DNA of 64,000 nucleotides. It comes from Cloacimonetes bacterium UBA6097 (lineage in GTDB: Bacteria > Cloacimonadota > Cloacimonadia > Cloacimonadales > Cloacimonadaceae). This document shows, piece by piece, positions 49,163-57,206 of the stretch (its first letter is position 1; every line of letters begins with the position of its first letter). The stretch lies in assembly GCA_002435865.1 (NCBI GenBank), contig DIWV01000002.1, positions 38,180 to 102,179 on the forward strand. Reading direction: 5' to 3'. The translations under genes were made by a program, and so were the position numbers. Below the pieces are notes generated by a model that worked only from the letters and a program-made list of their open reading frames with translations, searched no databases and was not told where the DNA came from.

Positions 49163-51538
49163 ATGAAATACTATTCGGTTTTCCTGCCCGTCCAGACAGA
49201 GTTAGAAGATATAACCTACACCTCAGAGCAGATTATTGCCGGTGGTGCAAGAGTTATCGTCTCTTTTAACAGGAGGATAGTAACCGGAATTTGCAACAGG
49301 GAAGTTCCGGCTGATAAAGTCAATCATTCAATATCCTACAAAAACGTTATGGAGATTCTTGATGAAAGCAGTATTCTGCCGGTATCTCTGATCACTTTGG
49401 CAAAATGGATCAGCAAGTATTATCGCTGTTCCGTGGGTAAAGCCATCTTTGCAATGCTGCCTTCTGTAATTATCCCCGAAATTGCTACTCAGGTCAAATG
49501 GATAAGCACTGAAACACCTCCCGATGAATTCATTATATTACACAAAATTCTATCCGATATGCAGTTCCACCCTTTAGCCAAATTAAGAAATGATTTCAAA
49601 AATAATCCCCTATACAAGACTCTTGAATCTGCTGAAAACCTTGGTTTAATAGAAATCAAGCGCGCGTATGATGCCAAAGTAAAACCTAAGACGGTTATTT
49701 ATATTCATCTAATACCTGTTGATGATTTGCAGGTTTTAACAACAAAACAGACTGCTGCCTGGAAGTTAATCCAATCTTTGGGAAGTGAATTCCCGATGGC
49801 ATCCATTACAGATGATATTACATATTCCATTATTAAAGCACTGGTAAATAAGGGCTTGATATCAATTGTCCCAAAACAGGTTGAGCAAAGAGCAATGATA
49901 TTCCCCGAACACCGCAGCAGAAAAAAACTAACCCTAACTTCTGAACAGAACGATATTATCAAGTCTGTAACAAGCCAGTCTGACAAACCTGCTGTGCATC
50001 TGATTTATGGTATTACAGGCAGCGGTAAGACAGAAGTCTATATTGAAGTAATCAAATACTATCTGCAAAAGGGATTGAATATCATCATGCTCATCCCTGA
50101 AATTGCTCTTACACCCCAGATGGTGGATAGATTTATGGGAGCATTCGGTTCGATGATATCTATCCTGCATAGTCAACTCACAGAAAGACAAAGGTTTGAG
50201 CAATGGCAGGAAATTAAACAAGGCAAGAGCAGGATTGTTATTGGTGCCCGCAGCGCTGTTTTTGCTCCTTTGACCAATGTTGGTTTGATTATTGTAGATG
50301 AAGAACACGAACCAAGCTACAAACAGGAAAATAATCCCAAATACAATGGCAGGGACGTTGCCATTGTCAGAGCTAAACTGGAAGGTGCCGCTGTAATTCT
50401 GGGAAGCGCAACTCCTTCACTGGAAAGCTGGTATAATGCAGAACAGGAAAAGTATAAGAAATACACCCTTCTCTCCAGACCCACTCCCCAGGGACTGCCT
50501 GAAGTTCAGTTGATTGATTTAAGGGAAGAAGAGGAAGTTGATTTACTCTCTGAAACTATGAGGAATGCAATCCAGCAGAGTCTGGATAATAAGGAGCAGG
50601 TCATTCTCCTGCAGAACAGGCGTGGTTTTGCTTCTTTTGTTCAGTGCAAAAACTGCGGCATACTGCAGCAATGTCCCAATTGTGAAATAAGCCTGTATTA
50701 TCATCATGATAAAGACGAGATGATGTGCCATTACTGCGGATATCATCTGCCTATACCACGTAAATGTCCTGCCTGCGGAAGTTATACTTTTGCCTTTGGC
50801 GCTCCCGGTACGCAGAAGATTGAGCAGCTCCTCAAGATTTATTTTCCGAATGCAAACATCCTCAGGCTGGATTCCGATTCATCGCATAAGAAAGATGCTT
50901 ACAGCTATATGTATGATAAGATGCACAGCAAAGAGATAGATATCCTGCTTGGAACCCAGATGATTTCCAAAGGACTTGATTTTCCTGACGTTACACTGGT
51001 TGGTGTAGTGCTGGCTGATATTTCACTCAATGTGCCCGATTTCAGGGCGTCAGAACGCACATTTAACCTGCTTACGCAGGTCGCAGGACGTTCAGGTAGA
51101 GGTGAACAACCCGGCAGAGTTATCATCCAGACCTGGAATCCTGAGCATTATGCCATCCGTTTTGCCTGCCGGCAGAATTATATTGACTTTGCTGATGAGG
51201 AACTGCAATATCGCAAGAGACTCTTCTATCCCCCATACTACAGATTGGGAAGATTTGTTTTTTCCGGTACTGATGAAAAGAAACTGCAATCAGCTTTGAA
51301 TAAGTACCATCCAACCGTTGAAAAGCTGAAACTCAGGTATGAAGCGCCAAACCTGATGATACTGGGACCCAGCCCTGCCCCACTAAGTAAAATCAATAAG
51401 CTATACCGTTACCATATCATCATCAAAGCTATTGATGCAGAGACCTTGTCTAAAGCAGTCAGAGACCTGGAAATAATCTTTAAACTGCCTTCCAATATCA
51501 GCATTTCAATTGATATAGACCCTATCTCACTCATGTAG
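49163..51538 (+). CDS. priA: Primosomal protein N' (PriA helicase)
   Basis: 791 residues. The N-terminal DNA-binding domain begins MKYYSVFLPVQTELEDI, as in the family, supporting the ATG at 49163. Walker A is GITGSGKTEVY, the DEAH-type box is VDEEHEPSYK, and the zinc-binding region has paired CxxC motifs (CKNCGILQQCPNCEISL, CHYCGYHLPIPRKCPACG). The helicase C-terminus contains GTQMISKGLDFP and QVAGRSGRG. It restarts stalled forks. The gene has almost no leader of its own because a terminator ends just before it. Confidence 0.97.
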   Translation: MKYYSVFLPVQTELEDITYTSEQIIAGGARVIVSFNRRIVTGICNREVPADKVNHSISYKNVMEILDESSILPVSLITLAKWISKYYRCSVGKAIFAMLPSVIIPEIATQVKWISTETPPDEFIILHKILSDMQFHPLAKLRNDFKNNPLYKTLESAENLGLIEIKRAYDAKVKPKTVIYIHLIPVDDLQVLTTKQTAAWKLIQSLGSEFPMASITDDITYSIIKALVNKGLISIVPKQVEQRAMIFPEHRSRKKLTLTSEQNDIIKSVTSQSDKPAVHLIYGITGSGKTEVYIEVIKYYLQKGLNIIMLIPEIALTPQMVDRFMGAFGSMISILHSQLTERQRFEQWQEIKQGKSRIVIGARSAVFAPLTNVGLIIVDEEHEPSYKQENNPKYNGRDVAIVRAKLEGAAVILGSATPSLESWYNAEQEKYKKYTLLSRPTPQGLPEVQLIDLREEEEVDLLSETMRNAIQQSLDNKEQVILLQNRRGFASFVQCKNCGILQQCPNCEISLYYHHDKDEMMCHYCGYHLPIPRKCPACGSYTFAFGAPGTQKIEQLLKIYFPNANILRLDSDSSHKKDAYSYMYDKMHSKEIDILLGTQMISKGLDFPDVTLVGVVLADISLNVPDFRASERTFNLLTQVAGRSGRGEQPGRVIIQTWNPEHYAIRFACRQNYIDFADEELQYRKRLFYPPYYRLGRFVFSGTDEKKLQSALNKYHPTVEKLKLRYEAPNLMILGPSPAPLSKINKLYRYHIIIKAIDAETLSKAVRDLEIIFKLPSNISISIDIDPISLM

Positions 51539-51554
51539 TCATTCCTTCTATTAT

Positions 51555-51765
51555 CTGTCGTCCTTGCGTATACATGGATCCAGCCGTTGTCATTCCAGAT
51601 TTAGTCTGGAATCCAGCTCATAATTCTTTTTTACCACAGAGACACAGAGCGAAAGTGAGACAAATAGAAAAAGAGTCATGTAATGACGATATAACACAGG
51701 CTGGGGTGTTAACCCCAGAACAAATGCAATAAAACAATTTAACCCTTTATGGGTGACATTATTCA
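51555..51765 (+). repeat. Composite dispersed repeat, copy 1
   Basis: In order: a hairpin ATTCCAGA/TCTGGAAT (51592-51612), a TTTACCACAGAG motif with a run of T before it, AAGTGAGACAAA, GAGTCATG.AATGACG, and a GGGGTGT.AACCCC palindrome (51703-51716). The same succession occurs at 51850-52035 with scattered differences. Confidence 0.8.
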
Positions 51766-51849
51766 AGCGCAAAGATGCAAAGCCCAGAAGACGCAAAGGA
51801 TGAGGTATAACCACCAATTGTGTCTAATCCTTCAACTAAGCTCAGGATG

Positions 51850-52035
51850 ACACTCCTCGTCGTCCCTGCGTAGGCAGGGATCCATGCTGTTTTGTATTTT
51901 TTTTTACCACAGAGAGGAAGTGAGACAAAGAGAAAAAAAGAGTCATGCAATGACGGCATAACATAGGCAGGGGTGTAAACCCCGATGTAGGTGCAATAGA
52001 CAATATAATCCCGTTGGGATTTGATATTGTTAGCC
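51850..52035 (+). repeat. Composite dispersed repeat, copy 2
   Basis: The hairpin TCCCTGC/GCAGGGA (51863-51880) takes the place of the ATTCCAGA hairpin of copy 1. Then the same T-run, ACCACAGAG, AGTGAGACAAA, GAGTCATGCAATGACG, GGGGTGTAAACCCC (51970-51983) and GCAATA elements follow, and an AATCCCGTTGGGATT palindrome (52007-52021). Confidence 0.8.
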
Positions 52036-52190
52036 CATGAATTCATTCATGGGTAAAGGGATAACAATTGATATAATCCCGTAGGGATTTACTATTGAAT
52101 ATAAAACCCCTATGGGGTTCATTCGGCTGCAACTTTCATACCCACGGTTCAAAACCGTGGGCTAACCGATATCAAACCACTCTGTGGTTT
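52034..52190. repeat. Row of REP-like palindromes
   Basis: Five short perfect or near-perfect palindromes follow one another: 52034-52053 (CCCATGAAT/ATTCATGGG), 52075-52089 (AATCCC/GGGATT), 52105-52119 (AACCCC/GGGGTT), 52141-52161 (CCCACGGTT/AACCGTGGG) and 52174-52190 (AAACCAC/GTGGTTT). Spacing is 13-25 bases. Confidence 0.85.
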
Positions 52191-52294
52191 AGCTCTGAAG
52201 AATTATCTTCGCAATTCCCCTTTTCTCCCATTCTGTGCCTTAATCCCTTCCTTCTTGGCAATCAATATCACGTCCATGATTTGCCGATATCCGG

Positions 52295-52359
52295 TCGATG
52301 AAGCATCGACTGGACATCGACTGGACATCGACTGGTTATCGACTGGTTATCGACTTGCT
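52295..52359. repeat. 11-nt tandem array ATCGACTGG(AC/TT)
   Basis: Five consecutive 11-mers start at 52305, 52316, 52327, 52338 and 52349 (the last one base short). The first two end in AC, the next two in TT. An inverted GTCGAT at 52295-52300 pairs with the first unit, so the array begins with a hairpin as in the other arrays. Confidence 0.92.
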
Positions 52360-52582
52360 TCAAAGGAGGACAAGGTAAAATAAATATAGAGGGCTTACCT
52401 TTGCGACTTCATATCTTTGCGTCTTTGCGTTTAGAAAAACATCCCTTTCCACTTTATCACTTTATCACTTTATCACTCTTTCACTTTTACACTTACTGAA
52501 AAGAATAAAGTCAGGTACATACTTATCATCATTGATAATAAACAATCAAAGAATTACAACAACTAAACTGACTGTTAATTAA

Positions 52583-52612
52583 AAAAGAAGCTCCGTTAAG
52601 AGCTTCTTTTAC
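52583..52612 (-). terminator. Terminator of the Ser/Thr-rich surface protein gene
   Basis: On the minus strand AAGAAGCTC pairs with GAGCTTCTT around six bases and is followed by a T-run. It lies about 30 bases after the stop at 52640. Confidence 0.9.
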
Positions 52613-52639
52613 AAACTATTAAAGAACTTTATCTGATAA

Positions 52640-53896
52640 TTATTTCAACAAGACCATTTTCCTTACAAAACTGTATGTATCTGTCTTCATCTTTATAAAG
52701 TATACACCGCTATTAACTCCTACTCCATAATTATCAAGCCCATCCCAAACTGCAGAAAAACTGCCGCTTTGAGTATCGGTGTGGATTAGCTGTCTGATAA
52801 GTCTGCCCTTTACGTCATAAATCTCCAAAGAAAGGTTCCCTGTTTCTTTGACTGAGTAGCTAATTGTGGTATTTGTTTTAAACGGATTGGGGTAAACTTC
52901 CTGTAAAGCTGTTATTGTCGGAGTAGCCTGATTATCTTCATTTCCGACAAAATCGGTGATGTTAAAGAAATCATTGCTAAAGTCATAGACAGAGGTATTG
53001 GTGAGGCTGGAAATCTTGATTTTATAATCATTAGCTTCCGGAATTGTAGTTGGGATATTCCACATTTGAATGCCGTTGGTCACGCCGGTAGAGCTAACTA
53101 CTGTAGCGGTCGGAGTAGTGCTGGTGCCTCTGAATAGTTCGATTTTGGCACTGCCGGTGATATTTACTGCATTCCATTGAATGGGATAGGAACTTCCTCT
53201 GAACCAGTGTTCACCCCCGTTGGGTGAGGTTACATAGACACCCGGACCCTGATTTATCGTAAAAAAGTTGTCACTCGTGTCAGCTATGGCAGGTTGAAGC
53301 ACGTTGTAAAGCATTATTTTCATTTGAGTTCCCGGTGGAACGGGAGTCTGGATGGACCATTCATAACTTCCGACAGTTGGATTCTGAGCAAAACCCACAG
53401 TATAATAATTGCCATTGGTTCCGATTAGGAGTTTGATTCCGATAGTGCCTGTAAAGTTGGTGGAAGTCCAGGTAATGGGATAAGTGCTTCCAATCGACCA
53501 ACTTTCACCTCCGTTGGGCGAGGTAACTGTGATGGTCGGAGCGTCAGTTATGGTGAAAAAATTATTGCTAATGTCATAATCGCTGGAATTGTTCAGACTG
53601 GTAATTTTGACTACATAGTTTACTGCCGGAGAAGTTGAAAGAGGAATCAACCAGTGATAAGAGCCGGCGGAAGCTTCAATGGAGCTGTTTATGGTATCAA
53701 CGAAAGTCAGGATACCGGTGAATTGAAACAGTTCGATTTTTACATTTCCGGTCACGCCTGAAGATGTCCAAGTCACATAATAGTAACGGCTTGGAACCCA
53801 ACTCTCAACTCCATTGGGGGAAGTGACTGTAATAGTTGCAAATAGAAATCCGGTCGCTACTAACATTAGAAAATAAGCTAATAGTCTCTTTTTCAT
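52640..53896 (-). CDS. Secreted Ser/Thr-rich repeat protein with T9SS-type tail
   Basis: 418 residues. A signal peptide (LLAYFLMLVATGFLFA) precedes three repeats of about 100 residues. Each opens with ITVTSPNGGESW or a close variant, continues with YPITWTS and GTIGIKL, and ends DISNNFFTITD. This is the pattern of the Kre9/Knh1-like Ser-Thr-rich domain (PF10342). The last 85 residues are a sorting tail (VYPNPFKTNTTISYSVKETG, YDVKGRLIRQL, SGVYFIKMK, RKMVLLK) very similar to that of the protein at 10055. It is probably a surface adhesin or matrix protein and is transcribed alone. Confidence 0.85.
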   Translation of the reverse strand: MKKRLLAYFLMLVATGFLFATITVTSPNGVESWVPSRYYYVTWTSSGVTGNVKIELFQFTGILTFVDTINSSIEASAGSYHWLIPLSTSPAVNYVVKITSLNNSSDYDISNNFFTITDAPTITVTSPNGGESWSIGSTYPITWTSTNFTGTIGIKLLIGTNGNYYTVGFAQNPTVGSYEWSIQTPVPPGTQMKIMLYNVLQPAIADTSDNFFTINQGPGVYVTSPNGGEHWFRGSSYPIQWNAVNITGSAKIELFRGTSTTPTATVVSSTGVTNGIQMWNIPTTIPEANDYKIKISSLTNTSVYDFSNDFFNITDFVGNEDNQATPTITALQEVYPNPFKTNTTISYSVKETGNLSLEIYDVKGRLIRQLIHTDTQSGSFSAVWDGLDNYGVGVNSGVYFIKMKTDTYSFVRKMVLLK

Positions 53897-53996
53897 ACTT
53901 ACCTTCCTGAATTATATTTTTATCATGCTAAATCGGGCAATCATTTGCGTCAATATAATTCTGAATGCATGGAGCTTGGAAAACTGATTCGGCCCC

Positions 53997-54031
53997 AAAA
54001 AAAAGAGAAGCTCTTATACAGGGCTTCTCTT
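53997..54031 (-). terminator. Terminator of the pho-linked minus-strand operon
   Basis: On the minus strand, AAGAGAAGC pairs with GCTTCTCTT around about 11 bases and is followed by eight T residues. It lies about 27 bases past the stop at 54058. Confidence 0.9.
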
Positions 54032-54057
54032 ATATCTGATTAATAGATTTTATTCTC

Positions 54058-54381
54058 TTATTTCTTTTCTTCTTCAGCTTCTTCGGCAAAGTGTTTTTCA
54101 AAGACTTTTGCCACAGCATCAAATTCTTTATCGTCATCAATGGAAAAGAATTCTACGTTTTCGCCTTCTTCCTTAAAGCCATAGATGAAATATTCATCGC
54201 CTTCAAGAGGAGCAAGGGCAATATAATTCTTTTTCTTGTGTTCGATTGTATCCAGTATCAAAAATTCTTCAGATGTACCATCTTCCAGTTCAAGGGTTAT
54301 TGTATCGCAGTTGCAATCTTCGTCGTTACAATCGCAAGCTTGGTCTTTTACTTCATTAATTTCTTTTTCTTTCTTAGTCAT
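54058..54381 (-). CDS. DUF1292-like acidic protein
   Basis: 107 residues, strongly acidic. The core (TITLELEDGTSEEFLILDTIEHKKKNYIAL, then EYFIYGFKEEGENVEFFSIDDDKEFDAV) is the DUF1292 pattern. An N-terminal insert has a Cys/Asp cluster (CDCNDEDCNCD) that could bind a metal. The role of the family is unknown. It lies 60 bases after the sigma factor gene on the same strand and shares the terminator at 53997. Confidence 0.85.
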   Translation of the reverse strand: MTKKEKEINEVKDQACDCNDEDCNCDTITLELEDGTSEEFLILDTIEHKKKNYIALAPLEGDEYFIYGFKEEGENVEFFSIDDDKEFDAVAKVFEKHFAEEAEEEKK

Positions 54382-54442
54382 AGTAATCTCCAGATAGTTT
54401 TGTTACCAGTTTATTTTGGGGCAGTTTCTGACAAGCAAAATC

Positions 54443-54961
54443 TTAAAACTCATTGATAAACTGATACTTATTATTGTCTTTTCTTAAACGTCGCAGCGCT
54501 TTATCCCTTATTTGTCTTACCTTTTCTGATGTCAGGTTCAAGTGTAAGGCAATCTCTTTTACAGTTAAGCAGCTATCATAACTCAGTTTGATTATCTGCT
54601 GTTCAATTCCTGGCATAGAGACGGGTAAGACTATTTTGGATTCAATCTTGTTTGGAATTTCAGGTTGAACATAAGCAAGAGTATCTTCGTTTATTTCTAA
54701 TGTCTTGTTGGAATGTTTCATCTCAATGTCAACAGCCTTCAGGATATACTTTTTTATCCAGAATCCTGCATAGGTTTCAAACTGAACATTTTTTGAAGTA
54801 TCAAATTTTGTGCCGGCTTCCAGTAAACCGAGCATTCCTTCCTGCATCAGGTCGTCAAAACTCAATCCGTAACCTGCATATTTTCTGGCAAAGAAAGCCA
54901 CTAATGGCTTATACATCAAAATGAGGTTTTCTGTACATAAGTCCTGCTGTTTATTTGCCAT
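54443..54961 (-). CDS. Small sigma-70 family factor (regions 2 and 4 only)
   Basis: 172 residues from the ATG at 54961; a TTG at 54967 overlapping the kinase stop is the alternative. Region 2 is clear (YKPLVAFFARKYAGYGLSFDDLMQEGMLGLLEAG, FETYAGFWIKKYI). A short linker replaces region 3. Region 4 has the helix-turn-helix LTVKEIALHLNLTSEKVRQIRDKALRRLRK. It resembles compact general-type alternative sigma factors rather than typical ECF ones, since region 2 keeps the FDDLMQEG..GL motif. It overlaps or abuts the PhoR-like kinase, so phosphate or envelope stress may control it. Confidence 0.88.
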   Translation of the reverse strand: MANKQQDLCTENLILMYKPLVAFFARKYAGYGLSFDDLMQEGMLGLLEAGTKFDTSKNVQFETYAGFWIKKYILKAVDIEMKHSNKTLEINEDTLAYVQPEIPNKIESKIVLPVSMPGIEQQIIKLSYDSCLTVKEIALHLNLTSEKVRQIRDKALRRLRKDNNKYQFINEF

Positions 54962-54963
54962 AA

Positions 54964-56274
54964 TCAAATATTATATCTGGGAAAATTCATGATAAAACAG
55001 GTTCCCTTACCGGTTTCACTTTGAACTTCTATCGTGCCCTGATGCAATAAAACACTGTGTTTTACGATTGCCAAACCCAATCCTGTCCCGCTTAAACTTC
55101 TGTTTCGGGATGGATCCGCTACATAAAACCGTTCGAATATTCTGGGCAGATGTTCTGCTTCTATTCCCTGCCCTGTATCAGAAATAACAATCCTGATTGA
55201 TTTTTCCATTGTTACAATATTGATTTCTATCCCGCCTTGCAAAGTATATCGCAAGGCATTGTCTATGAGGTTAATAAATATCTGCTCAAATTTAAACGGA
55301 TCTACTGATATTTTGGGTATATCAGAATCACTGCTTATTATAAGATATAATCCTCTTTCTTCAAGAGTATGGCTATACAAAGCTTTTATGTTTTCCAAAA
55401 AAGTACTGAGATTAATAGGTTGTAACTTCAGATCAGGAAGCCGTTCCATGCTTGACAGAGTCTGTAAATCACTTACGAGGTTGATAAGACGTTCAGTGTG
55501 ATTGCGAATGATATTAACATATCGCATGTTTTCCTGGGTTGCAGTGGAAGAGAGTATTTCTGAGAAACCTTTTATAGCTGTCAATGGAGTTCTGAGCTCA
55601 TGAGCCAGGTTAACCATGAAGTTTTTTTTCATCTGCTCTGTATGTTTGAGAGCATCAATATTCTGCATGATAAAAACATTAGTGTCTGTTTTGGGATTAA
55701 AGATGCCTTTGATGAGATAATAACTATCATTAATTTTTATCTCTTTTACTTCATTTCCCGGATTCTCAGTGCTAATCTTAACAAAATCAAGAAGTTCAGG
55801 TTCAAGAATCACTTCCCAGTAATGCAGGTTTGTGTTGCGCTGATAAGAAGGGAAGAGTTCATCAAATCCATGACTTGTCCAAATCAGGATTCCGTTTTTA
55901 TTTTGAATCCATAGTGCTTCACTAATATTGCTCAAAAGGATTTTGAGATCCTGTCTGTCAGCTTTATAATCATTGATTAACAGGGATATATTTTCCAGTA
56001 AATCTGTAACTGCTAAACCTAATGGTTCTATCTCCCAATCATTCATTGTAATGTATCTGCCGCTGAAATCACCCCGACTGGCTTTGGAAACTATCCTTGT
56101 AAGCTCCTTAATTGATTTATCTATTCTTCTGATGATTAAAAAGGTAAATAGTAGTGACAAAGCTATAGGAATAAATGTAAGATAGACCAATCCTGAAATT
56201 GTAACCAGTACCACACTCAGGCAAACAATTGAAAAATAGACTATCAGAGTAAGAAACAGATTGTTGTTAATCAT
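54964..56274 (-). CDS. phoR: PhoR-type sensor histidine kinase
   Basis: 436 residues. Two N-terminal membrane helices (about residues 7-48) enclose almost no periplasmic loop, as in PhoR proteins that sense through the Pst complex. A HAMP-like linker and a PAS-like domain (IQNKNGILIWTSHGFDELFP) follow. The H box is NLAHELRTPLTAIKGFSE, and N, G1, F and G2 boxes (DNALRYTL, ISDTGQGIE, IFERFYV, GTGLGLAIVK) complete the kinase. The gene starts 1 base after the regulator stop. Confidence 0.92.
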   Translation of the reverse strand: MINNNLFLTLIVYFSIVCLSVVLVTISGLVYLTFIPIALSLLFTFLIIRRIDKSIKELTRIVSKASRGDFSGRYITMNDWEIEPLGLAVTDLLENISLLINDYKADRQDLKILLSNISEALWIQNKNGILIWTSHGFDELFPSYQRNTNLHYWEVILEPELLDFVKISTENPGNEVKEIKINDSYYLIKGIFNPKTDTNVFIMQNIDALKHTEQMKKNFMVNLAHELRTPLTAIKGFSEILSSTATQENMRYVNIIRNHTERLINLVSDLQTLSSMERLPDLKLQPINLSTFLENIKALYSHTLEERGLYLIISSDSDIPKISVDPFKFEQIFINLIDNALRYTLQGGIEINIVTMEKSIRIVISDTGQGIEAEHLPRIFERFYVADPSRNRSLSGTGLGLAIVKHSVLLHQGTIEVQSETGKGTCFIMNFPRYNI

Positions 56275-56275
56275 A

Positions 56276-56989
56276 TTAAGTCATCGTATCTTTGACAGCA
56301 GAGCTCGATTCAGGTTCAAACTTATATCCTACACCCCTGATGTTTCTGATATAAGTGCCAAACCTGCCAAGCTTTTCCCTTAGATGTTTTACATGAACAT
56401 CTATTGTGCGGTCAATAACTATCTTATCATTACCCCAGAGAAAATCAAGTATCTGCTGACGATTGTAAACCCAACCCGGTCGTTTAGTTAGAAGCTGCAA
56501 AATCTTGAATTCTGTTAAAGTCAAATCTGATTTAACTTCATCTATATAAACTTCAAACTTGTTAAAATCTATGGTCAAACCCTTATCTATATTCAACACT
56601 TTATTGTAAGTTTCCCATTGAGCTCTTCGTAAAACAGCATTGATTCTGGCAACAAGTTCATTGGGAGCAAAAGGTTTGGTTATATAATCATCAGCACCGT
56701 AATCCAAACCCTGTATACGATCGCCCAGTGTAACTTTGGCAGTTAGCATTACGATAGGAAGCTTACGAAACCTTTCCTGTTCTCTTAGCTTTTTGCACAA
56801 TTCCAGCCCGTCTGCATCTGGCAGCATTAGGTCAAGAATCAATAAATCCGGAACTTTTTGAGCTAAAGCCCTAACCATTGGTTCTGCACGTTCAAAGGTC
56901 TCTGTCAGGAATCCTGACTTGCTGAGATTCATCTCAACCAGTTCCAGAATGTCCGGTTCGTCATCGACTATATAAATTAAGTAACTCAT
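56276..56989 (-). CDS. phoB: PhoB/PhoP-type response regulator
   Basis: 237 residues. The receiver domain has the acidic pair (IVDDEPD), the phosphoacceptor Asp in LLILDLMLPDADG, Thr in MLTAKV and Lys in YITKPFAP. The winged-helix DNA-binding domain is of OmpR/PhoB type (TLTEFKILQLLTKRPGWVYNR, DRTIDVHVKHLREKLG, IRGVGYKF). It is divergent from the phosphate transport operon, and a four-repeat Pho box lies between them, so it most likely controls that operon and perhaps itself. Confidence 0.94.
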   Translation of the reverse strand: MSYLIYIVDDEPDILELVEMNLSKSGFLTETFERAEPMVRALAQKVPDLLILDLMLPDADGLELCKKLREQERFRKLPIVMLTAKVTLGDRIQGLDYGADDYITKPFAPNELVARINAVLRRAQWETYNKVLNIDKGLTIDFNKFEVYIDEVKSDLTLTEFKILQLLTKRPGWVYNRQQILDFLWGNDKIVIDRTIDVHVKHLREKLGRFGTYIRNIRGVGYKFEPESSSAVKDTMT

Positions 56990-57121
56990 ATGAGAACACT
57001 TCTAAGATTGAGCTGAATATCTGACAAGGAAAAAAGAAGAAAACTCAGTTAATTATTCTTAACAAATCTATAATGACTTATATGCCCGGATTTCAGTCTG
57101 TACACAAGCAAAAATGCTTTT

Positions 57122-57177
57122 TTAACACAATCTTAACAATTAGTTTATAAAATCTTAACAAACAATTTGTATATATA
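57122..57177 (+). promoter_or_regulatory. Pho box (four TTAACA repeats) and -10 element
   Basis: TTAACA occurs at 57122, 57133 and 57155, and TTTATA at 57144: four direct repeats exactly 11 bases apart. This matches the TTAACA-N5 layout of PhoP boxes known from Bacillus. A TATATA -10-like element follows at 57172-57177, 11 bases after the last repeat, with no good -35, as expected for an activator-dependent promoter. The porin ATG is 29 bases further. Confidence 0.88.
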
Positions 57178-57206
57178 AGCATAATTAAAATCCAAAGGAG
57201 ATTGGA

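Larger units (their letters stand above)
51539..52639. other. 1.1-kb repeat cluster without genes
   Basis: No credible gene is present. Contents in order: two copies of a composite repeat (51555-51765 and 51850-52035), a dispersed repeat match (51829-51851), a row of short palindromes (51701-52190), an 11-nt tandem array (52295-52359), a CTTTGCGTCTTTGCG-type motif (about 52414-52432), an 8-nt CACTTTAT triplication (about 52450-52477) and a terminator (52583-52612). No transposase remnant is seen. Confidence 0.75.

Noticed and set aside
52295..52359. CRISPR array or origin iterons
   Set aside because: Units are contiguous without spacers, and no replication initiator or AT-rich unwinding element adjoins; dnaB and dnaE elsewhere in the window do not make this an origin.
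51539..52639. Insertion sequence remnant
   Set aside because: No transposase-like frame or terminal inverted repeats with target duplication were found; only short palindromes and composite repeats.
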